DNA from: Cyclobacterium sp.
Lineage (GTDB): Bacteria; Bacteroidota; Bacteroidia; Cytophagales; Cyclobacteriaceae
Length of the DNA: 64,000 nucleotides
NCBI RefSeq assembly: GCF_014762705.1
Contig: NZ_JABURL010000107.1
Coordinates: 99,456-163,455, forward strand
Reading direction: 5' to 3'
Shown here: positions 51,610 through 60,555 of the stretch, piece by piece
Layout of the letters: the number at the start of each line of letters is the position of its first letter
Numbering within the stretch: the stretch's first letter is position 1
Position numbers and translations under genes: made by a program
Notes under the pieces: model-generated
What the model was told of the DNA's origin: nothing
Databases searched by the model: none
Seen by the model: only the letters and a program-made list of their open reading frames with translations

Positions 51610-52150
51610 GGCCAATAGGGAAGCATTGGGAGAAAAGGAGCGGGAATGGCGCTCTCAAAAAATCACCATTCAGGCCTTGTCTTTTTTGAGCAATTTTCCG
51701 GAAGTGCAGCATGTGCATTTGTTTTTACCGATCAAAAGACTGTATGAGATCAATACGGTATTATTATTGCATAGGCTTTTTGATAAAGGGTATCAGGTGT
51801 ATGGCTCCATAACGGACAGGTCGGCGAAAAGACTTGAAACGGTGCGGTTTTCCCCCAATACATTTTTCCGGGAAGATGAAATGGGCATACCGGTCCCTGA
51901 GCATCCTGAATATGTAAATGAGGAGTTGATAGATTTGGTATTTGTACCTCTTTTAGGGGTGGATGATAAAGGAAACAGAATTGGATATGGCCTGGGTTTT
52001 TATGACCGGTTTTTTTTGAATCTAAGGAAGGATGTGCTGAAGATCGGATTATCCTATTTCAGGCCCGAAGTCAGTTTGCCCAAAGATCCGCACGATATAC
52101 CGCTAAATGCTTGCATATTTCCAGATGGTTATGAAATTTTTAATCAATAG
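51575..52150 (+). CDS. 5-formyltetrahydrofolate cyclo-ligase
   Basis: ATP-dependent enzyme converting 5-formyl-THF to 5,10-methenyl-THF, returning stored folate to one-carbon metabolism. It has 191 residues. The N-terminal basic KKALRKAFKANREALGEKER and the C-terminal signature RIGYGLGFYDRFF, which holds the phosphate and Mg-binding residues, are clear. The ATG at 51575 lies within bshC (35-base overlap, different frame) and is preceded by caggagg, one of the few Shine-Dalgarno-like sequences here. No shorter start gives a complete protein. Confidence 0.93.
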   Translation: MEVKKALRKAFKANREALGEKEREWRSQKITIQALSFLSNFPEVQHVHLFLPIKRLYEINTVLLLHRLFDKGYQVYGSITDRSAKRLETVRFSPNTFFREDEMGIPVPEHPEYVNEELIDLVFVPLLGVDDKGNRIGYGLGFYDRFFLNLRKDVLKIGLSYFRPEVSLPKDPHDIPLNACIFPDGYEIFNQ

Positions 52151-52169
52151 TTCTCTAAATGATAGTTTT

Positions 52170-52661
52170 ATGGTAAAAAAATCAATGATTGTAGTTTTTA
52201 CCCTCCTTATCGGATTGTCTCTGATGAATGAGGGCAATGCCCAAACCTATGCCACAGGTGTTGGCCTAAGGGCAGGTGTCAGCAATGGGTTGACGGTAAA
52301 GCATTTTATCCAAAGCGATGTTGCCCTGGAAGGTATCCTTCACACCCGCTGGAGAGGTCTGGTCATTACCGGATTATACGAGGTGCACAAAAACATCCGT
52401 GAAGTAAGGGGTTTGCGTTGGTTTTATGGTGGCGGAGCCCATATTGGAAGCTGGAATAGTGGCAATCCCCCTCCACCATGGGCAGATTCTGGTTACAGAG
52501 GTTCCACGATTGTAGGGATTGATGGGATCATTGGTCTGGACTATAAGTTTGACGATGCGCCGATCAATTTATCCCTGGATTGGAAACCCGCATTCAATAT
52601 TATCAATGGAGGAGGTTTCTGGGGAGATGAGGTGGCCTTATCCATCCGGTTTACATTTTAA
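52170..52661 (+). CDS. small outer-membrane-type secreted protein, function unknown
   Basis: A 163-residue exported protein with signal peptide (MVKKSMIVVFTLLIGLSLMN, cleavage probably after GNAQ) and a glycine- and aromatic-rich beta domain ending in the aromatic residue expected for a small outer-membrane barrel (ALSIRFTF). Segments such as GVGLRAGVSNGLTVKHFI and GVDGIIGL-like strands resemble small porin-like proteins in Bacteroidota. No specific function is known to me. ATG 52170 is preferred since it starts the signal peptide. It follows the cyclo-ligase gene by 19 bases. Confidence 0.72.
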   Translation: MVKKSMIVVFTLLIGLSLMNEGNAQTYATGVGLRAGVSNGLTVKHFIQSDVALEGILHTRWRGLVITGLYEVHKNIREVRGLRWFYGGGAHIGSWNSGNPPPPWADSGYRGSTIVGIDGIIGLDYKFDDAPINLSLDWKPAFNIINGGGFWGDEVALSIRFTF

Positions 52662-52667
52662 AATCAT

Positions 52668-52704
52668 AAAAAAACCGCTGAAATATATATTCAGCGGTTT
52701 TTTT
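52668..52704. terminator. bidirectional terminator between convergent genes
   Basis: Fourteen-base-pair perfect stem, 52668-52681 with 52691-52704, having A residues on the left and T residues on the right. It can end both the plus-strand small outer-membrane gene and the minus-strand dehydrogenase gene (stop at 52714). Confidence 0.93.
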
Positions 52705-52713
52705 ATGATTTCT

Positions 52714-53865
52714 TTATTCCTGCGGGACCAGTTTGATCAACAAACCCGTGCCCTCGGTAACGGCATAAATAAACCCCTCGGGACTTTGTGCCACATGCCT
52801 TACCCGGCCAATGTCCTGCAACAATTTTTCCTCACCTGCATAGGTATCACCATTCAGTTCTACCCTGGCAATATGCTGGCTTTTTAAGGCCCCTACCAAT
52901 AGGTTTCCTTTCCACTCAGGATACCTGTCGGAGGTGACGATCATGGAACCGCAAGGCGCAATGGAAGGCCTCCAGAAATGTATGGGCTGCTCCATACCCG
53001 CTTTCACGGTGTCTTCTGTGATGATGCTGTCGTCATAATCTATCCCATAGGTGATTTCAGGCCAGCCGTAATTGTTGCCTTTTTCAAGGATATTGATCTC
53101 ATCTCCCCCTTTTGGACCATGTTCTATACCGAAAATCCGGTCATTGGCACTGTCATAAACAAGTCCCTGCGGGTTTCTGTTGCCATAGGTCCAGATAGAA
53201 GCCACAGCATCCGTTTCGTTTACAAATGGATTGTCTTCGGGAATCCGGCCATCATCATGTATCCGATGAATTTTTCCATGTGAATTTTTCAAGGTCTGGG
53301 CATTTTCAGGATTGCTTCCTCTTTCACCATTACTGAAGTAAAGGTAATTGTCCTTATCAAAAATAATTCTACTGCCAAAGTGTCTACCCCCTTCTACAGC
53401 AGGAGCTGTAATGATGAGATCTTCTTTATCTACCAGTGAATTGCCCTGAACCCTGGCTCTCATGATGGCTGTGGCACCCCCGCCTTCCACCGGCTTGGCA
53501 TAGGAAATGTAAACCCAACCGTTATCTGCATGTTCGGGATGAGTTTGAATGTCGAGCAAACCGGCCTGGTTCACCTCATGGACTTCCGGTACTCCTGTTA
53601 ATTTTTCTCCGGTATACTGATCTCCTTTGAATACAAGGATCTCCCCTTTTCTTTCCGTGATCAGCAAAGTGCCATCAGAAAGCCAGGTCATTCCCCATGG
53701 GTTTTCCAATTCCTCGTAAAGGGTATCTACCTTAAAGGTGAGTTTCTCGGAACTGATGGCAAAAGGATCGGGAGCTGCCTTTTTTTCTTCCCCCGATTGG
53801 CAGGCAGCCATCATGACAACTGTAACTAAAATTAAGGTTATCTTACTTATTTGTTTTCTTTTCAT
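52714..53865 (-). CDS. PQQ-dependent sugar dehydrogenase-type lipoprotein
   Basis: Lipoprotein of 383 residues with lipobox VMMAAC (Cys22). The six-bladed beta-propeller of soluble glucose dehydrogenase/sorbosone dehydrogenase (YliI-like) covers the rest: ENPWGMTWLSDGTLLITERK at the start, GGRHFGSRIIFDKDNYLYFS with the catalytic His region, GNRNPQGLVYD, and IEHGPKGGDEINILEKGNNY with the usual active-site motif. It probably oxidises aldose sugars in the periplasm with PQQ; no PQQ synthesis genes are in the window. It stands alone on the minus strand. The 494-base gap upstream should hold its promoter. Confidence 0.93.
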   Translation of the reverse strand: MKRKQISKITLILVTVVMMAACQSGEEKKAAPDPFAISSEKLTFKVDTLYEELENPWGMTWLSDGTLLITERKGEILVFKGDQYTGEKLTGVPEVHEVNQAGLLDIQTHPEHADNGWVYISYAKPVEGGGATAIMRARVQGNSLVDKEDLIITAPAVEGGRHFGSRIIFDKDNYLYFSNGERGSNPENAQTLKNSHGKIHRIHDDGRIPEDNPFVNETDAVASIWTYGNRNPQGLVYDSANDRIFGIEHGPKGGDEINILEKGNNYGWPEITYGIDYDDSIITEDTVKAGMEQPIHFWRPSIAPCGSMIVTSDRYPEWKGNLLVGALKSQHIARVELNGDTYAGEEKLLQDIGRVRHVAQSPEGFIYAVTEGTGLLIKLVPQE

Positions 53866-54359
53866 TATTATTTGTTTTTAAAAAAGCGAATATACTTAAT
53901 GATCAGTAATTTGTTCTGTTTTTTCATCAAAGTTAAATGGCAAAAGAAGGGGATATGTAAATGTGATTCGCCATTTACACAGCTTTTACAAACTGAGGGC
54001 CTGCCCTAGTGTTTTCCCTAAAAGACAAAACACACAAAAAGTAGTTTTAACATCAAAATTTTGATTATGAATCTTTAATAATATAAAATATTGTGCTTCA
54101 TATAAATAAAAAAATTTTGTATTATTTAATTTGAATATTAATTAGTTTTATGTTTTTGGAAGTTGTTATTTTTTATACTTTTATGTCTGAAAACCAACGC
54201 ATACCATAACATTAAACCTTACAAAATCTCAATTGACCTGCTCAAAAGTAGTGTTCATCGAAAATTATTATTTGACGTGATAATATTTCTGAATTTAGGG
54301 GTATCAAAGAACAGCAGCAATTGAAAATTTTAAGCAGTAAGCTATTTAATAAGACAAAA
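53866..54359. other. 494-base intergenic region between divergent genes
   Basis: AT-rich DNA between the minus-strand dehydrogenase gene and the plus-strand lipoprotein gene, so both promoters should lie here. It contains a perfect 14-base palindrome atcaaaattttgat (54052-54065), and many A/T runs. I see no gene, tRNA or exact TAnnTTTG box with a well-spaced -33 element. Confidence 0.5.
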
Positions 54360-54794
54360 ATGAAAAACAGCAAAAATTTTACCGGGATAAGGTTGATTAT
54401 TTTTTTAGGATTGTCAATGGGGATTTTGGTGTCCTGTGTTGATCAACCCATAGAAGGGCCCGTTGGGACAGGTAATCCCCAAGACATTGAACATCTTCAG
54501 GCTTCCAGTTTTTTTGATTGGAAGACGACAGAACAGGTGACCGTATTGGTAAAGGGATTGTCCGCGAATATAGACATTAGCCGGACCCTCACCTTTGAAA
54601 CCGAAAACGGCAATGAGTTTTATGCCGGGGTGCAGCAGATGGGAGCAGATTTTGAGATGACTTTTGATTTGCCTGCTTATGCTAAGGAAGTTACCATGAT
54701 ATATGGTGCCATTGAAAAAAAGGCGGAGATTTCCAATAAGCAGGTTTCTTTTGACTTCATTATTGACAGGGATAATGATGACATTGAACCCTAA
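54360..54794 (+). CDS. small hypothetical lipoprotein
   Basis: A 144-residue lipoprotein with lipobox GILVSC (Cys26) and a single beta-rich domain of about 110 residues (LQASSFFDWKTTEQVTVLVK, FEMTFDLPAYAKEVTMIYG), ending in an acidic DRDNDDIEP. I do not recognise the domain. ATG 54360 is preferred to a TTG at 54321 because it starts the signal peptide. It is 56 bases before the LruC-domain gene, with no terminator between, and the two may form a pair. Confidence 0.7.
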   Translation: MKNSKNFTGIRLIIFLGLSMGILVSCVDQPIEGPVGTGNPQDIEHLQASSFFDWKTTEQVTVLVKGLSANIDISRTLTFETENGNEFYAGVQQMGADFEMTFDLPAYAKEVTMIYGAIEKKAEISNKQVSFDFIIDRDNDDIEP

Positions 54795-54850
54795 AGCAGA
54801 AACTTGATTCTTCTAAGAGATTGTTTTAAATATTTTTAAAAATTCAGATC

Positions 54851-56407
54851 ATGAAAAAAACAGCAATATTAATTTATATAATGGGCTTGATTGCCCTCCC
54901 TTCATTGGCACAGGAAAATACAGTAGAATTAGATGCGGAGTGGGGAGATAGGGATGAATATTTCGCAGCCTGCTGGGGCATGGGAGCTGTAACTACAAGT
55001 GATAACAGTGGCACCCTGATTTCCGGGGATTACAGTCTAAGAACCAATCAGGTAACCAATGAGTCCAATACCGCTACCTGGATTAAATCACCCTGGCTGA
55101 CACTTGAAGCAGGAAATATTACTTTTAAAACCAGGCTTGACGGTAATGCCGGAGGCAACAGAAGTATCTTGATGCAGGTAATCTCATTCGATGCCGAAAA
55201 TGAAAGCACCGGAGAAGGAGATGTAGAAAAATTTGACACTTTTGACTTTCCCAATCCTATCAACAAGCAAACGGAGGTTCATGAAGTGACTGTAAATGTA
55301 CCCGCAAAATATATCGGTGAAACGGTCAAGGTCTTTATTAGTTTTGTTGGCTCCGGGGGGACTGCCAGAATAGGAATGGATGAGCTGGTTATTCCCGGAA
55401 AATATGCCTCTGACCCTTCTGAAAGTTGTTTGCCGGTAAGCCAAATGAAGGATACTGATGGAGACGGAGTTGCCGATGAGGAGGAAGTATTTCCTGAAGA
55501 TAAATACAAGGCTTTCAATAATTATTTTCCCGGGCCTGATTTTGGAACCCTGATGTTTGAAGACTTGTGGCCGGCAAGGGGAGATTACGATTTTAATGAT
55601 CTCGTAGTGGATTACAGGATCAATAGAATTACGGATGCAAAAGGACATGTGGTAGAAGTTGTAGTGGAGCTTTTGACCAGGGCCGCCGGAGCCGGGTTTA
55701 GCAATGGGTTTGGTATAGAGTTTACCGGTTTGTCTCCCGAAAAGGTCATAAGAGTAGTTGGTACCAAAACCAAATCAGAATCCATCCACAAGTTTGCAGA
55801 AAATGGCCTGGAAGCAGACAATGAATTTGCTACCATCATTCCTTTTGATGATGTGGACCTGGTCCTCACACATCCCGGGCAAGGGGCATTGGGAATCAAC
55901 ACAGACCCTAAATTTGGTTTTCAGGAATTAAAATTGCAAACCATCGTGATCACACTTAAAGAGGATGGTGTGACGCAAGGAGCGGGCCCTACCAGCCTGG
56001 CAGATTTGGGAATGGAAAATTTCAATCCATTTTTAATAGTCAATCAAAATAGAGGTATTGAAGTGCATTTGCCGGGCAAGAAGCCCACAAAGCATGTAGA
56101 TGAATCTATTTTTGGCACCAAAGAGGACGGCAGTACCAATGGGGCTGACAGTTATTACCGAAATAAAGAAAATGGTTTACCCTGGGCAATGAATGTGCCT
56201 GTAAGCATTCCTTACATGATCAATAAAGTTCCTATTACCAAAGGATACATCCGGTTCTTCGATTGGGTGGTATCCGGAGGAGAGTCTCATACGGATTGGT
56301 ATCAGGATGGAGGGGAAAACCGGAATGATCAGTACATGTTGAATGCACAATTAGAGGAAAATATTGTTCTTGTTCCGACAAGGCCCCGGGGAAGGGTTCC
56401 GAGGTAA
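54851..56407 (+). CDS. LruC domain-containing exported protein
   Basis: Exported protein of 518 residues. Signal peptide about residues 1-20 (ending LPSLAQ), then a beta-sandwich of roughly 170 residues (WGDRDEYFAACWGMGAVTTS, FISFVGSGGTARIGMDELVI), then a calcium-binding-like DTDGDGVADEEE loop near residue 205 and the LruC domain (AFNNYFPGPDFGTLMFEDLW, RGDYDFNDLVVDYRI) to the end (SHTDWYQDGGENRND). LruC proteins are surface proteins of Bacteroidota and gammaproteobacteria (Leptospira homologue is an antigen); the function is unknown. It probably resides on the cell surface with the lipoprotein upstream. A terminator follows 22 bases after the stop. Confidence 0.88.
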   Translation: MKKTAILIYIMGLIALPSLAQENTVELDAEWGDRDEYFAACWGMGAVTTSDNSGTLISGDYSLRTNQVTNESNTATWIKSPWLTLEAGNITFKTRLDGNAGGNRSILMQVISFDAENESTGEGDVEKFDTFDFPNPINKQTEVHEVTVNVPAKYIGETVKVFISFVGSGGTARIGMDELVIPGKYASDPSESCLPVSQMKDTDGDGVADEEEVFPEDKYKAFNNYFPGPDFGTLMFEDLWPARGDYDFNDLVVDYRINRITDAKGHVVEVVVELLTRAAGAGFSNGFGIEFTGLSPEKVIRVVGTKTKSESIHKFAENGLEADNEFATIIPFDDVDLVLTHPGQGALGINTDPKFGFQELKLQTIVITLKEDGVTQGAGPTSLADLGMENFNPFLIVNQNRGIEVHLPGKKPTKHVDESIFGTKEDGSTNGADSYYRNKENGLPWAMNVPVSIPYMINKVPITKGYIRFFDWVVSGGESHTDWYQDGGENRNDQYMLNAQLEENIVLVPTRPRGRVPR

Positions 56408-56428
56408 TGCGCTAAATCATTTTAGAAT

Positions 56429-56468
56429 AAAGATCAGGTATCTCAAAGGATTACCTGATCTTTATTTC
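56429..56468 (+). terminator. terminator after LruC gene
   Basis: Perfect stem aagatcaggta (56430-56440) / tacctgatctt (56452-56462), followed by a T-rich run (tttatttc). It separates the LruC pair from the adhesin operon. Confidence 0.82.
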
Positions 56469-56623
56469 TAATTTATCTGAGATACAGGCCAATTGTGGTG
56501 CCATTTCTCAGAAGAGATTGAAATCGTTTTTTGTTGTTTAGTGATAAAAGAACTATTTTAGCACTACGATTATTTATTTTGTTTATAGATTAGGAATAAC
56601 AGCGGGTTTTTAATAGAATTTTC

Positions 56624-59539
56624 ATGGGATATTTAACTTTGGGCAGGCAGCTTGTTTTTTTTAACAGGTTTCTGCCGATGATGACAATGGCTATTTTTAT
56701 TGTTTTTTTCAGCCATGCTCAGGTTGTCAGGGTCACCGGGGAGGAAAACAATATCGAGATCCAGCAGGTAAACTACCTGATCGAAGGTGAGGAATTGATT
56801 CAAACTTCTCCGGAAGGCAACCAAAATCCCAGTCCGGATGATGTGCCTGTCATAATAAGTGGGATTCAAATTGAAGGGGATAAGGTCATTTTTGCGACCA
56901 CGAGAAATCCTTCAGTGGCAAATCCCAACCCTGCCATTGGAAGCAATGAAATAAGGCCAGATGCCATTCAAATCGTTCGATCCGACAATGCCATTATTTC
57001 ACACAGGGACCCGGAATTTTTTAGTAACCTGGAAGCTGTAGTTTCTACCCCTGATATCCGTTCATATTGGGATATCAATTCTCAACCCTCTATTCCCAGG
57101 GGAGATCAATTTGTGGATTTGATCTACAGCGACCCGGTAGTGACATCCGGTTTTCTGCTGTACACAGAGCGGAATGGGAATTCTCCAACAGATTTCATCG
57201 CTCTTGGCAGGGATGGAGAGCCAATTGAAGGTGCCAATACTATTGAGGTAAGAGGTTATCAATGGACAACAGGCATTCACCATGTGAGCAATGTCCCGGA
57301 TCAAAATCAGGAGATGGTTTTGTTCTCCCCCTCCCTATTCGAGTCGAATGAGCCTATCTTTGGCATTCGTATTATTGCGGTTAATGAACCGGATGGCAAA
57401 CTGGTATTCTTTGTCAATGCCATTTCGGCCACTCCTGATTTGGCAGAACGCATAAATAGCGAGCTGGGAGGGGATGCCGTTCTGAATATTTATGACAATG
57501 ATGAATTGAATGGAGCTGCACTAAACCCTATTGATGTACAAATGGAGGTTTTGGAAGACTTTCCCTCGGGTACCGCTGTTTTAAATCCCGATGGCACGGT
57601 GGATGTTCCTCCTAATACAGCACCCGGCGTTTATACCCTTACTTATGAAATAAGCACGGGCAGCGAATCGGACCAGGCAGAGGTGACGATTGAAGTCATA
57701 GAATATAAGCCTGAGGCATTTGACGATGCTGCCGAACTGGAAAATAGTTTTGCGCAGGACAGTTTGTTGAATGTGCTGGACAATGATATGTTGAATGGCC
57801 TTCCTGCATTGATTGAAAATGTAAATCTCAGCACGGTAAGTAATGAGGCTCCGGGTTTTATCCTCCTCACGGAAGATGGGTCAATAGATATTTCAGAAGG
57901 CATTCCTTCCGGATCCTATACCCTGGTGTATCAGATTTGTGATGCGGCAGATCCGGGCAAATGTGACCAGGCCGAAGTCAGTATTAGGGTGGCCCCAACC
58001 CTTTTGATTGCGGTAGACGACAATTTCGGAAACGTGAACCTCAATCGTGGAGGGGTAATTGGTGATCTGGTCGCCAATGACCTGTTGAACGGTGAACCCA
58101 TAGAGGAGGGAAGAGTGGTTGTTGAATTATTGGATGCGGACGGGTTGACTGGCCTCAGTTTGACTGCTGCAGGTGAGTTATCTATTCCTGAGGGCCTGCC
58201 CAATGGAAACTATGAATTGCTGTATGAATTGAAGGAGACCATTAATCCAGGCAATTCAGACCAGGGTACCATTATTTTTTCCCTGCTTGATATACAATTG
58301 GAAGCCAATGACGATGCGGCAGTGACCAACCAAAACCAACCTGTTACTATCAATTTGCTGGAAAATGATTTTATCAATACCGGCGAATTGCTGGTTGAAA
58401 CCCTGGTGATTACAACAGATCCGGTTAATGGCAGTATCGTTCAGAATGCCGATGGTTCGGTCAGCTATACCCCGGATGTAAACTTTTCCGGCTCGGATAG
58501 TTTCATGTACGAAATTTGTGAGAATACCGATCGCCAATTTTGTGACCAGGCTATGGTTAGCATTACCGTAAGGCCTATTCAACTGGAAGTTTCTAAAACT
58601 CCCGATGTGACAGAAGCGTCCATTGGAGGGATAGTGACCTATACCATTCAATTGACCAACAACTCTGACTTTGATCTGGAAAATGTTCAGGTAACAGATA
58701 TACTTCCTGAAGGGTTGATGTTTTTATCTGCAGTTCCTGAGCAAACAGAAGATAACCTATGGGTAATTGAAAGAATAGCTTCGGGAGAGGCTTTCAATAT
58801 CGATTTGGAAGTCATGGGTTCTAGCTTGGGTGAAGTGGTGAATATTGCAGAAATCAGCATAGGTGATTATGAAGACCTGGCTCAAGCCGTGCCTGTATCC
58901 ATACTGGCCCGGCCAGTGGATATTAGTATCCTAAAAACTTCTTTTGGAATAGCTATTTACCAGGGGAATGAATTTGAGTATGAGATCAGGGTAACCAACA
59001 ACGGAGATGGTCCAGGTGAAGGGATTACGGTTCAGGATGAATTGCCTTCAGGTCTGGCATACCTCGGTTTTACAGGAGATGCAGATCCTGCAGTCACAGG
59101 TAACACCATCAGCTGGACAATTTCCAGCATTGGAGCAGGTGAAGAAAAAGTTTATCGCATCAGGGTTCAGGCCACAAGCCCTGGTACCATCACCAATAGG
59201 GTAACGCTTCAGGTGCCGGAAAACCAGGAGAATGTTTCCCTTATTCAGGAATCTACCGATACCAATCAGGTTAATACCTTCTTTATTCCCAATGTGATCA
59301 CGCCAGGTACCCTGGATGGAAAGAATGATACATTCGAGATAAGGGGAATTGAAAGGTTTGCACAAAGCTCCCTGACCATTTTGAACAGGAATGGTGACCA
59401 TGTATTTGCTTCCGAGGATTACCAAAATGATTGGGCTGCGCAGGGTTTAAATGCAGGTTCCTACTACTATGTATTGGTCATTACAGACAGTATGGGAGAT
59501 GCCCAAACCTATAAGGGATGGGTTCAGGTAGTAAAGTAA
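56624..59539 (+). CDS. repeat adhesin with gliding-motility type sorting domain (CHU_C)
   Basis: Surface protein of 971 residues, exported by signal peptide (about 1-32) and then by the type IX system. After an N-terminal domain (35-275) come four related repeats of about 90 residues (about 276-360, 361-455, 456-555, 556-650), each with an NDxLNG-type turn and ending DQAEVSI or similar; they look like cadherin/Big-like units. Two DUF11 domains follow (about 651-760, 761-865; VTYTIQLTNNSDFDLENVQV), and the C-terminal gliding-motility associated domain (about 885-971, FFIPNVITPGTLDGKNDTFE). This type B sorting signal usually needs a PorP/SprF-like protein, and one is encoded 39 bases downstream. 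It is probably an adhesin. Confidence 0.93.
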   Translation: MGYLTLGRQLVFFNRFLPMMTMAIFIVFFSHAQVVRVTGEENNIEIQQVNYLIEGEELIQTSPEGNQNPSPDDVPVIISGIQIEGDKVIFATTRNPSVANPNPAIGSNEIRPDAIQIVRSDNAIISHRDPEFFSNLEAVVSTPDIRSYWDINSQPSIPRGDQFVDLIYSDPVVTSGFLLYTERNGNSPTDFIALGRDGEPIEGANTIEVRGYQWTTGIHHVSNVPDQNQEMVLFSPSLFESNEPIFGIRIIAVNEPDGKLVFFVNAISATPDLAERINSELGGDAVLNIYDNDELNGAALNPIDVQMEVLEDFPSGTAVLNPDGTVDVPPNTAPGVYTLTYEISTGSESDQAEVTIEVIEYKPEAFDDAAELENSFAQDSLLNVLDNDMLNGLPALIENVNLSTVSNEAPGFILLTEDGSIDISEGIPSGSYTLVYQICDAADPGKCDQAEVSIRVAPTLLIAVDDNFGNVNLNRGGVIGDLVANDLLNGEPIEEGRVVVELLDADGLTGLSLTAAGELSIPEGLPNGNYELLYELKETINPGNSDQGTIIFSLLDIQLEANDDAAVTNQNQPVTINLLENDFINTGELLVETLVITTDPVNGSIVQNADGSVSYTPDVNFSGSDSFMYEICENTDRQFCDQAMVSITVRPIQLEVSKTPDVTEASIGGIVTYTIQLTNNSDFDLENVQVTDILPEGLMFLSAVPEQTEDNLWVIERIASGEAFNIDLEVMGSSLGEVVNIAEISIGDYEDLAQAVPVSILARPVDISILKTSFGIAIYQGNEFEYEIRVTNNGDGPGEGITVQDELPSGLAYLGFTGDADPAVTGNTISWTISSIGAGEEKVYRIRVQATSPGTITNRVTLQVPENQENVSLIQESTDTNQVNTFFIPNVITPGTLDGKNDTFEIRGIERFAQSSLTILNRNGDHVFASEDYQNDWAAQGLNAGSYYYVLVITDSMGDAQTYKGWVQVVK

Positions 59540-59578
59540 TTATTTTGTGTTAATCGGGATCGTTTAAATTGGAGATCA

Positions 59579-60553
59579 ATGAAAAATATTTTTAGAGTTT
59601 TTGGATTTTTGGTGGTGTTGAATGGCCTGGGATTTGGCTTAACAGAAGCCCAACAATTGCCTCAATTCAGTCAGTACATGTTCAATGGATTGCATATCAA
59701 CCCTGCTTATGCAGGCTACAAGGGTGAGCATTACATTCAATCCACCTATCGGAGTCAGTGGGCAGGATTACCGGGAGCCCCTACTACCTTTACGGTAACC
59801 GCAGACCTGAGTGCCAATGAAGGTTTGATGGGGTTTGGTGCTTCCATTCTTGCTGATGAGCAGGGGCCGGCCAAAACCAATTCCGGTTTACTGACCTATG
59901 CCTACAGGATTCAAACAGGATCTGCTTCCTTTTTGGGATTTGGGATCAGTGGGGGTGTTACCGAATATGCCATTGATGGTTCCATGTTTAATCCCAATGA
60001 TTTTGACGACGGAGAAATTCCAGAAGGCAGAATCAACTTATTTACCCCAAATTTAAATACGGGAGTATTTTTCCACAGTCCGGATTTTTACGCTGGTTTT
60101 AGTGCATATAACCTGATTGGGCGGAAATCACTCGAGGATGAGGCCGTAGCCCTTGTCTACCACAATGTGCATTATTACCTCACAGCAGGGGGATTGCTGC
60201 CCTTATCCGAACAGGTGCAGTTCAAACCTTCCTTTCTGCTAAGAAATGGTGGTAGTGGCCCGAGCAACCTGGATTTAAATGGTATGTTTTTGTTTATGGA
60301 CAGAATCTGGGCCGGAGCATCTTATCGGACCAACCTTAAAATAGGACAAAACGATTTGCCCGAGGGTTTGTCCTCAAGAAATGCCGTGGCACTGATCCTT
60401 GAATTGTTCGCAACGGAAAAACTCAGGTTGGGTTATGCCTATGATGTGCAGACCAATGCTTTCAGTGGCTTAAGGAACAATTCACATGAAATTTCCCTTG
60501 GCTACTATATTTCTCCAAGAAAAGTGAATATGAACAACCCAAGATGGTTCTGA
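59579..60553 (+). CDS. PorP/SprF family type IX secretion membrane protein
   Basis: Outer-membrane protein of 324 residues with signal peptide (about 1-24). The family is recognised from LPQFSQYMFNGLHINPAYAG near the N-terminus, YRSQWAGLPGAPTTFTVTAD after it, and the final HEISLGYYISPR. PorP/SprF proteins assist in secreting particular T9SS cargo with type B C-terminal domains (SprF for SprB in Flavobacterium). Its position right after the adhesin gene makes it the probable partner of that protein. Its stop lies two bases before the OmpA gene's ATG 60556 (and overlaps an alternative start at 60544). Confidence 0.94.
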   Translation: MKNIFRVFGFLVVLNGLGFGLTEAQQLPQFSQYMFNGLHINPAYAGYKGEHYIQSTYRSQWAGLPGAPTTFTVTADLSANEGLMGFGASILADEQGPAKTNSGLLTYAYRIQTGSASFLGFGISGGVTEYAIDGSMFNPNDFDDGEIPEGRINLFTPNLNTGVFFHSPDFYAGFSAYNLIGRKSLEDEAVALVYHNVHYYLTAGGLLPLSEQVQFKPSFLLRNGGSGPSNLDLNGMFLFMDRIWAGASYRTNLKIGQNDLPEGLSSRNAVALILELFATEKLRLGYAYDVQTNAFSGLRNNSHEISLGYYISPRKVNMNNPRWF

Positions 60554-60555
60554 AT

